Source: RBG-16-66-20 sp040752005
GTDB lineage: Bacteria; Pseudomonadota; Gammaproteobacteria; Burkholderiales; SG8-39
NCBI GenBank assembly: GCA_040752005.1
Contig: JBFMFX010000001.1
Span: 186,001-250,000, forward strand
Reading direction: 5' to 3'
DNA length: 64,000 nucleotides
This document shows, in pieces, positions 39,127-47,661 of this stretch. The notes under the pieces were generated by a model. The model saw only the letters and a program-made list of their open reading frames with translations. It was not told where the DNA came from and did not search any database. Position 1 is the stretch's first letter. Each line of letters begins with the position of its first letter. Made by a program: the position numbers and the translations under genes.

Positions 39127-39800
39127 TGCGGAGGGCGGCCGCGCTGCTGCTGGCGTTGGCCGCGACCGCGGCGCCGGCGCGCGAGGTCGCGCTCGACGTC
39201 GGTCACCACGCCGCCGCCCCGGGCGTGGTTTCCGCCGCCGGCATCGCGGAGTTCGAATACAACCTTGCACTGGCGCGCGACGTGCGCGCCGAACTGGAGC
39301 GCCGCGGTCTCAGGGTGCGCATGATCGGTGCGGGCGGCGACTACGCGGTGCTCGCGCAACGCACGCGCGCTGCGCGCGGTGCCGATCTGTTCCTTTCCAT
39401 CCACCACGACTCGGTCCAGGAGGCGCTGCTCGCGCGCGCAGCGCAGTTCGCCGGATTCTCGCTCTTCGTCTCGCGCGCCAATCCGCGGCTCGCCGAGAGC
39501 CTCGCCTGCGCCTCGGCGATTGGAGCGCGGCTGCGCGCTGCCGGCTTTGCGCCCTCGCGCTACCACGCCGACCCGGTGCCGGGGGAGAACCGCCCGTTCG
39601 CCGACGAGGCGAACGGCGTGCATTACCATGACAACCTCGCCGTCGCGCGCACCGCGCAGATGCCCGCGGTGCTCGTCGAGGCGGGCGTCATCGTCAACAG
39701 CGAGGAGGAGGCGCGCATGCGCGATCCGCGGATCCGCCGCCGCATCGCCGCCGCGCTCGCCGAAGGAGCGCAACTCTGCCTGATGCGGCGCGACGACTGA
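39126..39800 (+). CDS. N-acetylmuramoyl-L-alanine amidase (Amidase_3)
   Basis: A 224-residue exported zinc amidase. The signal peptide is MRRAAALLLALAATAAPARE. Zinc ligands of the AmiC fold are visible: His in ALDVGHHAAAPG, Glu in GIAEFEYNLALARDV, His in LFLSIHHDSVQE. The catalytic Glu is in VLVEAGVIVNSEEE. It cleaves the amide between MurNAc and the peptide stem in the periplasm. There is no AMIN targeting domain, and the length is near the minimal catalytic domain. It is translationally coupled to the preceding enoyl-CoA hydratase gene. Confidence 0.9.
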
Positions 39801-40012
39801 GCGCGGCGCTCGCGCTCGCGGCATTCTTCGACCCGGCTGCGGCGCAGGCGAGCGGCGCGATCGCCCCGGCGGACCTCGCCAGACGAATCGAAGCGTTCGC
39901 GGCGCTGCTCGCGGAACTGGACCGGCTCGACCCGCAGCGGGCAGCGACGCGGCGGGCGGAAACGCAGGCCGCGCTGGCGGCGATCGCGCGCATGCGCGAG
40001 GCGCCGCGGTGA
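39797..40012 (+). CDS. Possible small exported protein with non-standard start
   Basis: A 71-residue frame fills the gap between the amidase and the hydrolase, and its TGA overlaps the GTG of the latter (GTGA). The N-terminus LSAALALAAFFDPAAAQASG looks like a signal peptide with an AxA cleavage site. The rest (LARRIEAFAALLAELDRLDP...) is an amphipathic helix. No ATG, GTG or TTG is available; CTG at 39797 overlapping the amidase stop is the best start. Alternatively it is translated by reinitiation, or is an old frameshifted tail. No family recognised. Confidence 0.35.
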   Translation: MSAALALAAFFDPAAAQASGAIAPADLARRIEAFAALLAELDRLDPQRAATRRAETQAALAAIARMREAPR

Positions 40013-40893
40013 GCGAAGCGATTCGCCACGAGTGGCGCGAGGCGGCGGGCGTGCGCCTGCATTGCGCGGTGGCGGGCGAGCCCGGCGCGCCGCTGATGCT
40101 CTTTCTGCACGGTTTTCCGGAGTTCTGGGCCGCCTGGCGCGCGCCGATGCTGCGCTTCGCCGCGCGCGGCTGGCTTTGCGTCGCGCCCGATCAGCGCGGC
40201 TACAACCTCTCCGACAAGCCCGGGGCGGTCGAGGCCTACCGCACCCGGCATCTGGTCGCGGACGCACTGGCAATCGCCGCCCATTACGCAAGCGGTCCGT
40301 TCGTCTTGGTCGGCCACGATTGGGGAGGTGCGGTCGCCTGGGCGGCCGCGATCGCCGAGCCGGCGCGCCTGGCGCGCCTGGCGATCGTCAATGCGCCGCA
40401 CCCGTATCTTTTCTGGCGCGAGCTGACCACGAATCCCGCCCAGCAGCAGGCGAGCGCCTACATGAACCTCTTTCGCCTGCCGAAGGCCGAGCGCGTGCTT
40501 GCGGACAACGGCTACGCCCGCCTCGCCGGAGCGTTCGGGCATTTGCCCGAGGCGTGGCGTGCGGAGCTCCGCGAGGCGTGGTCGCGGCCGGGTGCGCTCA
40601 CCGGCGGACTCAACTGGTACCGCGCCTCGCCGCTCTATCCCCCAAGCAGAGACGATCCGGGTGCGGCGAGGCTGAGGCTCGACCCTGAGAACTTCGTCGT
40701 CCGGGTGCCGACGCTTGTCCTCTGGGGCGAGCAGGACAGCGCGCTTCTCACCGGCTGCCTGGCGGGGCTGGAGGATTTCGTGCCCGAGCTGAGGCTGGTG
40801 CGCGTGCCGGATGCCTCGCACTGGATCGTGCACGAGAAGACTGCGCTCGTCTGCGACGAAATCGAGCGGTTCGCGGGCGCGCCGGGCGGCTAG
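40009..40893 (+). CDS. Alpha/beta hydrolase, epoxide hydrolase-like
   Basis: A 294-residue alpha/beta hydrolase. The oxyanion motif is LFLHGFPEFWAAWRAPMLRF, RGYNLSDKP follows, and the nucleophile elbow is VGHDWGGAVAWAAA with Asp, as in epoxide hydrolases and haloalkane dehalogenases. The catalytic His is in VPDASHWIVHEKT. Two Tyr-containing cap segments resemble soluble epoxide hydrolases more than dehalogenases. GTG start overlapping the previous small frame. The role may be opening an epoxide formed in degradation, or hydrolysis of a related ester. Confidence 0.85.
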   Translation: MSEAIRHEWREAAGVRLHCAVAGEPGAPLMLFLHGFPEFWAAWRAPMLRFAARGWLCVAPDQRGYNLSDKPGAVEAYRTRHLVADALAIAAHYASGPFVLVGHDWGGAVAWAAAIAEPARLARLAIVNAPHPYLFWRELTTNPAQQQASAYMNLFRLPKAERVLADNGYARLAGAFGHLPEAWRAELREAWSRPGALTGGLNWYRASPLYPPSRDDPGAARLRLDPENFVVRVPTLVLWGEQDSALLTGCLAGLEDFVPELRLVRVPDASHWIVHEKTALVCDEIERFAGAPGG

Positions 40894-40922
40894 ACGGCTA
40901 GAATCCGGCGCCGGGAGGTGTC

Positions 40923-41381
40923 ATGTCGAAAACGGCGTTGCGACTGCGCGAGCTGGAATCGCGTGTCGGCGAGGAAGTGGGCGTATCGCCCTGGGTCGAG
41001 ATGCCCCAGGAGCGCATAGACCTGTTCGCGAAAGCGACCGAGGACTTCCAGTGGATCCATGTGGATCCGGAACGCGCGAAATCGTCGCCCTTCGGCGGCA
41101 CGATCGCGCATGGTTTTCTGACGCTCTCCATGCTGCCGAAGCTGGTCGAGTCCACGTTCGAGTTCTCCGACCGTCGGATGGGCGTGAACTACGGTCTGAA
41201 CCGGGTGCGCTTCACCGCGCCGGTGCCCGCCGGCTCGCGCATCCGCGGCCGCTTCCGGCTCGCGAGATACGAGAAGCTTCCCGACGGCGGCGTGCAGACG
41301 ACCTGGGACGTGACGGTCGAGCGCGAAGGCGGCGAAAAGCCGGTGATGGTCGCCGAAACCATCAGCCGGCACTACTTCTGA
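40923..41381 (+). CDS. MaoC-like (R)-specific enoyl-CoA hydratase
   Basis: A 152-residue hotdog protein. The hydratase signature is FQWIHVDPERAKSSPFGGTI followed by AHGFLTLSMLPKL. The Asp in HVDPE and the His in IAHGF form the catalytic pair known for (R)-hydratases. It hydrates enoyl-CoA to (R)-3-hydroxyacyl-CoA, feeding either polyester synthesis or side-chain degradation. It has its own ribosome site (GGGAGG). The next gene begins 11 bp downstream. Confidence 0.9.
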   Translation: MSKTALRLRELESRVGEEVGVSPWVEMPQERIDLFAKATEDFQWIHVDPERAKSSPFGGTIAHGFLTLSMLPKLVESTFEFSDRRMGVNYGLNRVRFTAPVPAGSRIRGRFRLARYEKLPDGGVQTTWDVTVEREGGEKPVMVAETISRHYF

Positions 41382-41392
41382 GGCGCCGCACC

Positions 41393-42436
41393 GTGTCGCA
41401 GCGCTGGAAGCACAGGCCGCCGGGATCGAACTGGGGAGAGTTCGGGCCGGACGACCAGCGCGGCCGCATGAACTGGGTGGGCCCCGAAAAGGTGCGCCAG
41501 GGCGTCGCCGAGGTGAGGGAAGGCATCACCTTCTGCCTGTCGCTTCCGCTCGACTACCCCGGCGGCAGCGTCCTCAACCCCAGGCGCCACCCGCCGCGGC
41601 TTGCCGCCACCGAGCGCTCGGGCGCGCAGAACTTCTGCTATCCGCTCGCGAACGACGATCCGCGTCTCACCGACGCCGTCTGCGACGATCAGGCGCTGCT
41701 GTCGCTGCAGTACTCGACGCAGTGGGATTCGTTCGCGCACATCGGCAGCCGGTTCGACGCCGACGGCGACGGCGAGGCGGAGATCGTGTTCTACAACGGC
41801 CATCGCGCCGGTGAGCATGTGATTGCCGCGGCGGCGCCGGCCGCGCCGGGCAACTGGGCGCGATACGAGGGCACGCGCGCCGCGGCGCTCGGCATCGAGA
41901 ACCTCGCCGAGCACGGTGCGCAGGGACGAGGGGTACTGGTGGACCTGCATGCGCATTTCGGCCGCGAGCGGCGCGCGGTGGGCTACGACGACCTGATGCG
42001 CGTGATGGAAGCCGACCGGGTGGTGGTGGAGCGCGGCGACTTCGTGCTCTTTTACACCGGGTTCGCCGACGTGGTCCTGGAGATGAAAAAGAACCCGGAT
42101 CCGAAGCTGCTGCACGCGACCTGCACCGGTCTGGACGGCCGCGACGAGAGGCTCCTGCAGTGGGTGACCGATTGCGGCTGCGCGGCGCTCGTCGCCGACA
42201 ACTACGCGGTGGAGATCATCCCGGCGGGCGCGTGGAAGCCCGTCGCGCATGCGCTGCTGCCGCTGCACGAGCACTGCCTGTTCAAGAACGGCATTCACCT
42301 CGGCGAGCTGTGGTACCTCACCGAGCTCGCGCGCTGGCTGCGCGCGCACGGCCGCAACCGGTTCCTCCTCACCGCACCGCCGCTCAGGCTCCCCGGCGCG
42401 GTGGGCTCGCCCGCCACGCCGATCGCCACCGTCTGA
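41393..42436 (+). CDS. Cyclase-family (kynurenine formamidase-like) metal-dependent hydrolase
   Basis: A 347-residue member of the PF04199 cyclase family, of the longer subgroup. The usual HxGTHxDxPxH metal motif appears in an altered form: QWDSFAHIGSRFDADGDG near residue 110, followed by VFYNGHRAGE. A later active-site-like region is RGVLVDLHAHFGRERRAVGY, and CTGLDGRDERLLQW follows. Long-subgroup members retain WDxxxH and YNG rather than the short motif. The role is probably hydrolysis of an amide or lactone ring. GTG start at 41393. It lies in an operon with MaoC, ATC-hydrolase-like and GMC genes. Confidence 0.82.
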   Translation: MSQRWKHRPPGSNWGEFGPDDQRGRMNWVGPEKVRQGVAEVREGITFCLSLPLDYPGGSVLNPRRHPPRLAATERSGAQNFCYPLANDDPRLTDAVCDDQALLSLQYSTQWDSFAHIGSRFDADGDGEAEIVFYNGHRAGEHVIAAAAPAAPGNWARYEGTRAAALGIENLAEHGAQGRGVLVDLHAHFGRERRAVGYDDLMRVMEADRVVVERGDFVLFYTGFADVVLEMKKNPDPKLLHATCTGLDGRDERLLQWVTDCGCAALVADNYAVEIIPAGAWKPVAHALLPLHEHCLFKNGIHLGELWYLTELARWLRAHGRNRFLLTAPPLRLPGAVGSPATPIATV

Positions 42437-42445
42437 AGGAGCGCC

Positions 42446-42919
42446 ATGGACAACGACCGCCGCGACCTGATCGCGCAGATGAAGAACCGCGCGCTGATCT
42501 ACAAGGAAATGTACGAGGTGCTCGCCGCCGAGCTGGGCGCGCAAAAGGCCGAGGCGCTGATGGCGAAGGCGATCTACCGCCGCGGCGCGGACGTCGGCAG
42601 AGCGTTCGCGAGATTCGCCCCCGACGATCTTGCCGGCTTGCGCGACGCATTCCTCGCCTCGGTTCCGGGCGGCGAGGCGCTGTTCAGGCCGCAGGTGCTG
42701 CGCTGCGATGCCGAGCGGCTGGAGATCCAGCTCCACGGCTGCCCGCTCAAGGACGCCTGGCGCGAGGCCGGGCTCCCGGAGGAAAAGGTGGCCACGCTCT
42801 GCCGCATCGCCGGAGCGGTGGACAGGGGCCTGTTCGAGGGCGCGGGATTCCGCTTCGAGAACCGCACCTGGACGCCGGGCGCCGAGGGCTGCTGCTTCCT
42901 TTCCGTGCGGCGTGGCTGA
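42446..42919 (+). CDS. L-2-amino-thiazoline-4-carboxylic acid hydrolase-like protein
   Basis: A 157-residue soluble protein resembling the ATC-hydrolase family (PF14196). The recognisable core is QLHGCPLKDAWREAGLPEEK with Cys, then TLCRIAGAVDRGLFEGAGF and the C-terminal GAEGCCFLSVRRG; the spaced cysteines are characteristic. In the pathway for which the family is named, this enzyme opens the thiazoline ring to S-carbamoyl-cysteine. Many relatives occur in other catabolic clusters, so the real substrate is open. It lies 9 bp after the cyclase gene, and its stop overlaps the GMC start. Confidence 0.75.
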   Translation: MDNDRRDLIAQMKNRALIYKEMYEVLAAELGAQKAEALMAKAIYRRGADVGRAFARFAPDDLAGLRDAFLASVPGGEALFRPQVLRCDAERLEIQLHGCPLKDAWREAGLPEEKVATLCRIAGAVDRGLFEGAGFRFENRTWTPGAEGCCFLSVRRG

Positions 42920-44498
42920 GGCGCACGACTACGTCATCGTCGGTGCGGGCTCGGCCGGCTGCGTGCTCGCCGGCCGTCTGACCGAAGATCCTGCGGTGCG
43001 GGTGCTGCTGCTCGAAGCCGGCCCGCGCGACTGCCATCCCTGGATCCACGTGCCGCTCGGCTACGGCAAGCTGTTCGCGCGGCGCGACATCAACTGGGCG
43101 TACGAGTCCGAGCCCGAACCCGCGCTCGGCGGCCGGCGCATCTTCACCCCGCGCGGGCGGGTACTCGGCGGCTCCTCCTCGATCAACGGCCTGATCTACA
43201 TCCGCGGCCAGCCGCAGGACTACGACGGCTGGGGCGTGCCCGGCTGGGGCTGGAAGGACCTGCTGCCGTATTTCAGGAAATGCGAGGACCAGCAGCGCGG
43301 CGCGAACGAATGGCACGGCACCGGCGGCCCGCTCGCGGTGAGCGACCTCGAGCCGCACCCGCTCGCCGACGCCTTCATCGCCGCGGCGGCCTCGCTCGGC
43401 ATTGCGCGCAACGACGACTTCAACGGCGCGCGCCAGGAGGGCACCGGCTACTACCAGGCGACCGCACGCAACGGCCGGCGCTGCAGCGCCGCGGTGGCGT
43501 ACCTGCGGCCGGCGCGCAAGCGTCCCAATCTGCGCGTTGAGACCAACGCGCTTGCGACTCGCGTCCTGTTCGAAGGCGAACGGGCGGTCGCGGTGGAATA
43601 CGAGCAGGGCGGAGAAAAGCGCGTGGCGCGCGCCGCGCGCGAGGTGATCCTCGCCGCCGGCAGCTTCAACACGCCGCAGCTTCTGCAGCTCTCCGGCGTC
43701 GGCCCGCGCGCGCTGCTCGAACGCCTCGGCATCCCGGTGGTGCTCGATGCTCCGGGCGTCGGCGAGGATCTGCAGGATCACTTTTACTGCCGCACGTTCT
43801 GGCGCGCCAACCGGCCGCTCACGCTGAACGACGACATGGCGAGCCTCGTGCGCAAGGCGAGAATCGGTCTCGAATATCTGCTGTTTCGCCGCGGGCCGCT
43901 CACGGTGAGCGCGGGCTACGCCGCGGCGTTCGCCCGCACGCGGCCGGACCTCGCGCGCCCGGACGTGCAGATCTACTTCATCAACTTTTCGAGCGCGAAG
44001 CGCGGCGCCGGGCTGCACCCGTTTTCCGGGTTCACGCTCTCGGTGTCGCAGCTTCAGGTCGAGTCACGCGGCTCGGTGCGCATCCGCTCGGCCGATCCGC
44101 ACGAGCCGCCCGCGATCCGCTACAACTACCTCGCCACCGAAAACGACCGGCGAGTGATGGTCGAGGGCCTGAAGCTCGTTCGCCGCATCGCTGGCGCGCC
44201 GCCGCTCGCTGCCTTCATCGCCGCCGAGGAATATCCGGGTGCGCGCGTCAAGACGGACGCCGACTGGCTCGAGTTTGTGCGCGAGGCGGGCGACACGGTG
44301 TTTCATCCGACCTCCACCTGCCGGATGGGGACCGACGCGCGCGCAGTGGTGGATCCGCTCCTGCGCCTGCGCGGGCTCGACGCGGTGCGCGTGGTGGACG
44401 CCTCGGTGATGCCGGCGGTGCCCTCGGGCAACATCAACGCGGCGGTGATCGCGATCGCCGAGAAGGCGGCGGACCTAATTCGCGGGAAAGGGCGTTAG
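42912..44498 (+). CDS. GMC-family FAD oxidoreductase (choline dehydrogenase-like)
   Basis: A 528-residue flavoenzyme. The FAD motif YVIVGAGSAGCVLAGRLTED is at residues 7-26, and GMC signature 1 is GRVLGGSSSINGLIYIRGQP. Signature 2 is AAGSFNTPQLLQLSGVGP. The catalytic His and Asn appear as VFHPTSTCRMG and MPAVPSGNINAAVIAIAEKA. It oxidises a primary alcohol to the aldehyde, passing electrons to a quinone or oxygen. GTG start inside the end of the preceding gene. Convergent with the SCO1 gene, overlapping it by 24 bp. Confidence 0.92.
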   Translation: MAEAHDYVIVGAGSAGCVLAGRLTEDPAVRVLLLEAGPRDCHPWIHVPLGYGKLFARRDINWAYESEPEPALGGRRIFTPRGRVLGGSSSINGLIYIRGQPQDYDGWGVPGWGWKDLLPYFRKCEDQQRGANEWHGTGGPLAVSDLEPHPLADAFIAAAASLGIARNDDFNGARQEGTGYYQATARNGRRCSAAVAYLRPARKRPNLRVETNALATRVLFEGERAVAVEYEQGGEKRVARAAREVILAAGSFNTPQLLQLSGVGPRALLERLGIPVVLDAPGVGEDLQDHFYCRTFWRANRPLTLNDDMASLVRKARIGLEYLLFRRGPLTVSAGYAAAFARTRPDLARPDVQIYFINFSSAKRGAGLHPFSGFTLSVSQLQVESRGSVRIRSADPHEPPAIRYNYLATENDRRVMVEGLKLVRRIAGAPPLAAFIAAEEYPGARVKTDADWLEFVREAGDTVFHPTSTCRMGTDARAVVDPLLRLRGLDAVRVVDASVMPAVPSGNINAAVIAIAEKAADLIRGKGR

Positions 44499-45128
44499 CA
44501 GCTCGCGCAGCATTGTCGCGATGCGCTGCGGCGGTGTCCCCGGGGGAAAAAGGCTGTGGAAATTTCCGTCGCGGTCGAGCAGGAACGTGAACGCTGTGTG
44601 GTCAATGGCGTAGCCGCTTGCGCCCGGTTGCGGAACGCGCTCGTAGAACACCTTGTACACGGTCGCGATGCGACGCACCTCGGCCTCCGATCCTGTGAGC
44701 GCGATAAAGCGAGGATGAAACGCGGCGACATACTCGCGCAACACCTCGGGCGTGTCGCGATCAGGGTCGAGGGTCACGAAGAGCGGTTGCACCTCGGCCG
44801 CCTGGGTGCCGAGCGCCTCGAGCGCGGCGCTGACCGCCGCCAGGTCCGTGGGGCAGACGTCCGGGCAGTGCACGTAGCCGAAGTAAAGCAGCACCAGCTT
44901 TCCGCGGAAGTCGCCGAGGCTGACGCGCCGACCATCCGGTGCCGACAGCGTGAACGGACCGCCGATCGGGTGCCGGCCTGACATCAACTCGTTCATGAGC
45001 CGCGCGGCGTCCGCGCGACGGGGCTCGGGTTGCTCTCTGCCGGGCTGCGCGCATGCGGCCGCCCCCGCGGCAAGGACCGGCAGGAGCGCGAGGCCGAGCG
45101 CCGTCCTGCTGCGCGCACCGGCGGCCAT
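44475..45128 (-). CDS. SCO1/SenC copper-delivery protein
   Basis: A 217-residue lipoprotein-type thioredoxin-fold protein. The N-terminal signal ends with a lipobox-like AAGAAACAQPG, so it is probably anchored facing the periplasm. The copper-binding CxxxC is in FGYVHCPDVCPTDL near residue 87, with the third ligand His in GYAIDHTAFTFLLD. SCO proteins metallate the CuA site of cytochrome oxidase and cooperate with PCu(A)C, encoded at 142-576. It is 4 bp downstream of the MBL-fold gene. Confidence 0.9.
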   Translation of the reverse strand: MAAGARSRTALGLALLPVLAAGAAACAQPGREQPEPRRADAARLMNELMSGRHPIGGPFTLSAPDGRRVSLGDFRGKLVLLYFGYVHCPDVCPTDLAAVSAALEALGTQAAEVQPLFVTLDPDRDTPEVLREYVAAFHPRFIALTGSEAEVRRIATVYKVFYERVPQPGASGYAIDHTAFTFLLDRDGNFHSLFPPGTPPQRIATMLRELLTPFPAN

Positions 45129-45132
45129 ACGA

Positions 45133-46242
45133 TCAGCCGCCGAAGGTGTATTCGGTGCCCGTGGTCGAGGTAATCAGCCGGTCGGCGAGTTCCGAGCGCA
45201 GCATCGCCACCAGCGTCGGTCCCGAGCAGTGCATCGGAATGATCACATCCGGGTCGAGCGCCTTGAACTCGGCAATCGTCTGGCGCACGTAGTCGTCCGG
45301 CGCCGGGAAGAGGTGAAACCCGCCCACCGCGGCATGCAGCCTCTTGATCCCGGACACCTCCATCGCCTGGCGCGCCGTGTTGATGATTCCGGTGTGACCG
45401 CAGGAGGAAATGACCACCAGCCCGCGCTCGCGCACGTTGAAACACGTGCCGTGCTCGTGAATGTGCATGTCCGGGACCGGCTTGCCCTGCGCCTTGGCGT
45501 TTTCGGCCGGGATGTCGCAGCCTACGTCGCCGCGCTTGAAGTACTCGACCAGCGTGTTCGGCAGGACGCGCTCGAAGCCCCGGCGCGCGATGTTGCCGGT
45601 GGTGAACGCATGGCCGAGCACGACCGTCGGCTGCTCGCAGTAGACGATGCGCACACGGTACTTCTCGAGCGCCTTGCGGTCGAGCACGCCCCAGTCTGCG
45701 AAATGCCCCGGTGTGCCGGCCTGCGCCTTGCGCATGCAGAACGCGTCCTCGCCTCCTACGTAGAGCGGCAGGTCGGCGGGCAGCCGGTCACGGTACTTTT
45801 CCAAGAACCCGATCAGCCCGCCGAAGTGATCGTAGTGTCCGTGGCTGACGATCAGCGCCTGGACCTTCGCGCCGTCAATGCCCATGATTTCCATGTTGTT
45901 GAGCAGCGCGTTCGGCGTGTAGCCAAAGTCGAGCAGCAGGCGGCGGGTGTCGGAACCGATGCGCGATTCCAGCCAGAGCGACAGCCCCCATTCATTGTGC
46001 AGCGTCTTGCGGAAATCGGCCGGCGAAGAGAGTCCCGCACGGCGAATTCTCACCCACGGCGAGGCGCCCACGCGCGGCGTGTCGTAGCTGGAATCGGTGA
46101 GGACGCGAATGACGAGGCTGTCCACTGTCGGCACCTGCAGGTCCGGCCGTTGGGCGAAGGCGCCGGCACCGGGTGCCAGGCCGAGCGGCACAGTTGCGGC
46201 GGCGCCGAGCACGATCCGGCGCCGAATGCGGTTGACGGCCAT
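45133..46242 (-). CDS. Exported MBL-fold metallo-hydrolase
   Basis: A 369-residue metallo-beta-lactamase-fold protein. The N-terminus (MAVNRIRRRIVLGAAATVPL) has a twin-arginine-like RRR ahead of a hydrophobic stretch, consistent with Tat export. The zinc motif is VSHGHYDHFGGLIGFLEKYR; further ligands are in ISSCGHTGIINTARQ and IIPMHCSGPT. The nearest described relatives are dihydropterin/beta-RFA-P-synthase-like MBL proteins, but no substrate can be assigned. A start at 46242 is chosen because the export signal begins there. It is divergent from the ABC substrate-binding gene. Confidence 0.85.
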   Translation of the reverse strand: MAVNRIRRRIVLGAAATVPLGLAPGAGAFAQRPDLQVPTVDSLVIRVLTDSSYDTPRVGASPWVRIRRAGLSSPADFRKTLHNEWGLSLWLESRIGSDTRRLLLDFGYTPNALLNNMEIMGIDGAKVQALIVSHGHYDHFGGLIGFLEKYRDRLPADLPLYVGGEDAFCMRKAQAGTPGHFADWGVLDRKALEKYRVRIVYCEQPTVVLGHAFTTGNIARRGFERVLPNTLVEYFKRGDVGCDIPAENAKAQGKPVPDMHIHEHGTCFNVRERGLVVISSCGHTGIINTARQAMEVSGIKRLHAAVGGFHLFPAPDDYVRQTIAEFKALDPDVIIPMHCSGPTLVAMLRSELADRLITSTTGTEYTFGG

Positions 46243-46292
46243 GATTTGCCTCCTCGTTTTCGTACGACGGGCGAAATTGTGCACACTCGCAA

Positions 46293-46321
46293 TTGACAGC
46301 CGCAAGGCCATTTGAAAGACT
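46293..46321 (+). promoter_or_regulatory. Candidate promoter of the ABC importer operon
   Basis: A perfect TTGACA (46293-46298) is followed after 17 bp by AAGACT (46316-46321), a weak -10 match. A strong GGGGAGGG ribosome site lies just before the ATG at 46346. The -35 is good; the -10 is poor. Confidence 0.35.
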
Positions 46322-46345
46322 GCGTCGGTCCCAGGGGAGGGTCCG

Positions 46346-47632
46346 ATGACATTGCAACGCAGCATTTTCTTGGCGGTCACGCTTGCGCTCGCGCTGGGCG
46401 CCCACGCGCAGCAAAAGGAAATCAAGGTTGGGGTGATCTACGACTACACCGGGCCCTTCGCCGCCGGGGGATCGGAAGCTGCCGCACTCGGCACGAAGAT
46501 CGCGATTGACATGCTCAACGAAAAGGGCGGCGTCGAGGGCTACCGCATCAACGCCATCTACGCCGACGCGCAGTCGAAGACCGAAGTCGCGATCAACGAG
46601 GCGACGCGGCTGCTTGAGCAGGAGAAGGTCCACCTCATCATGGGGGTGTACTCCAGCGCGCACTGCGTGCCGATGGCGCAGCGCGTGGACGCAGCGAAAA
46701 AATTCATGTGGGCGAACGTGTGCGTCGCTTCGAGCGTGTTCAAGGACAAGAAGCTTTCCTACGTGTTCCGGCCGCAGGTGCATTCGGACCAGTTCGGCGA
46801 GGCCTCGTGCACCTTCATCGCCGAGAGCGCGAAGGAAAAGCTCGGCGTGGAGGCAAAGAAGGTCAAAGTCGCGATCATCTACGAGGACGGACCCTATGGC
46901 GCCGGAGTGGCGCAGGGCAACGAGGCGAAGTGCAAGGAACTGGGCATGCAGGTGGTGCTCAAGGAGGGCTATGCCGCGACCGCGCCTGATCTGTCGAGCC
47001 TGGTCACCAAGCTCAAGCGCGCGCGCGCCGACGTGCTGCTGCACACCGGCTACAACCCGGACATCACGCTGTTCTTGCGCCAGGCGCGCGAGCAGGGCCT
47101 GAAGTTCAAGGGCATCATCGGCCACGGCGCTGGCTACGGCCAGATCGGCAAGCTCATGGAGACCTTCGGCACCGACGTCAACTATTTCTTCAACGTGGAC
47201 CCGGTGGCGGCGCAGCTGCTCGATCCGAAGACGCTCAAGCCGGGGCTGGGCGATCTCACGCGCGAAATGGTCAGGCGCTATCAGGCGGTGAAGGGCCCGA
47301 ACGACGTGCCGCCACACGCCTCGATGGGCTTCAACCAGTCGTGGATCTTCTTCACCGACGTGCTGCCGCGCGCGATCCGCAAGCACGGCGGCATAGATCC
47401 GGAGGCGCTGAGGAAAGCGGCGCTGGAGACCGACATTCCGCAGGGCGGAACGATCCAGGGCTATGGGGTGAAGTTCTTCCCTCCGGGCCATCCGATGGCG
47501 GGCCAGAACGAGCGCTCCTCGCCGGTGGTCATGCAGTACGTGAACGGCCGCACCTACGTCGCCTGGCCGCGCGCGATCCGCACCACGGACCCGGTGTTTC
47601 CGTTCCCCAAGGGCCATCCTTACGGGATGTGA
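46346..47632 (+). CDS. ABC transporter substrate-binding protein, branched-chain amino acid type
   Basis: A 428-residue periplasmic receptor. Signal peptide MTLQRSIFLAVTLALALGAH ends at AQQ; the mature protein starts KEIKVGVIYDYTGPFAAGGS, typical of the LivK/Peripla_BP_6 family. GGVEGYRINAIYADAQSKTE and the lobe-2 segment VKVAIIYEDGPYGAGVAQGN are also family blocks. Such receptors bind amino acids, aromatic acids, amides or urea; the ligand is not evident. It is the first gene of a complete importer set; the livG-like gene follows after 29 bp. Confidence 0.92.
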   Translation: MTLQRSIFLAVTLALALGAHAQQKEIKVGVIYDYTGPFAAGGSEAAALGTKIAIDMLNEKGGVEGYRINAIYADAQSKTEVAINEATRLLEQEKVHLIMGVYSSAHCVPMAQRVDAAKKFMWANVCVASSVFKDKKLSYVFRPQVHSDQFGEASCTFIAESAKEKLGVEAKKVKVAIIYEDGPYGAGVAQGNEAKCKELGMQVVLKEGYAATAPDLSSLVTKLKRARADVLLHTGYNPDITLFLRQAREQGLKFKGIIGHGAGYGQIGKLMETFGTDVNYFFNVDPVAAQLLDPKTLKPGLGDLTREMVRRYQAVKGPNDVPPHASMGFNQSWIFFTDVLPRAIRKHGGIDPEALRKAALETDIPQGGTIQGYGVKFFPPGHPMAGQNERSSPVVMQYVNGRTYVAWPRAIRTTDPVFPFPKGHPYGM

Positions 47633-47661
47633 CCCCGCTCGCGGCAGACAGACGCGCGTAA

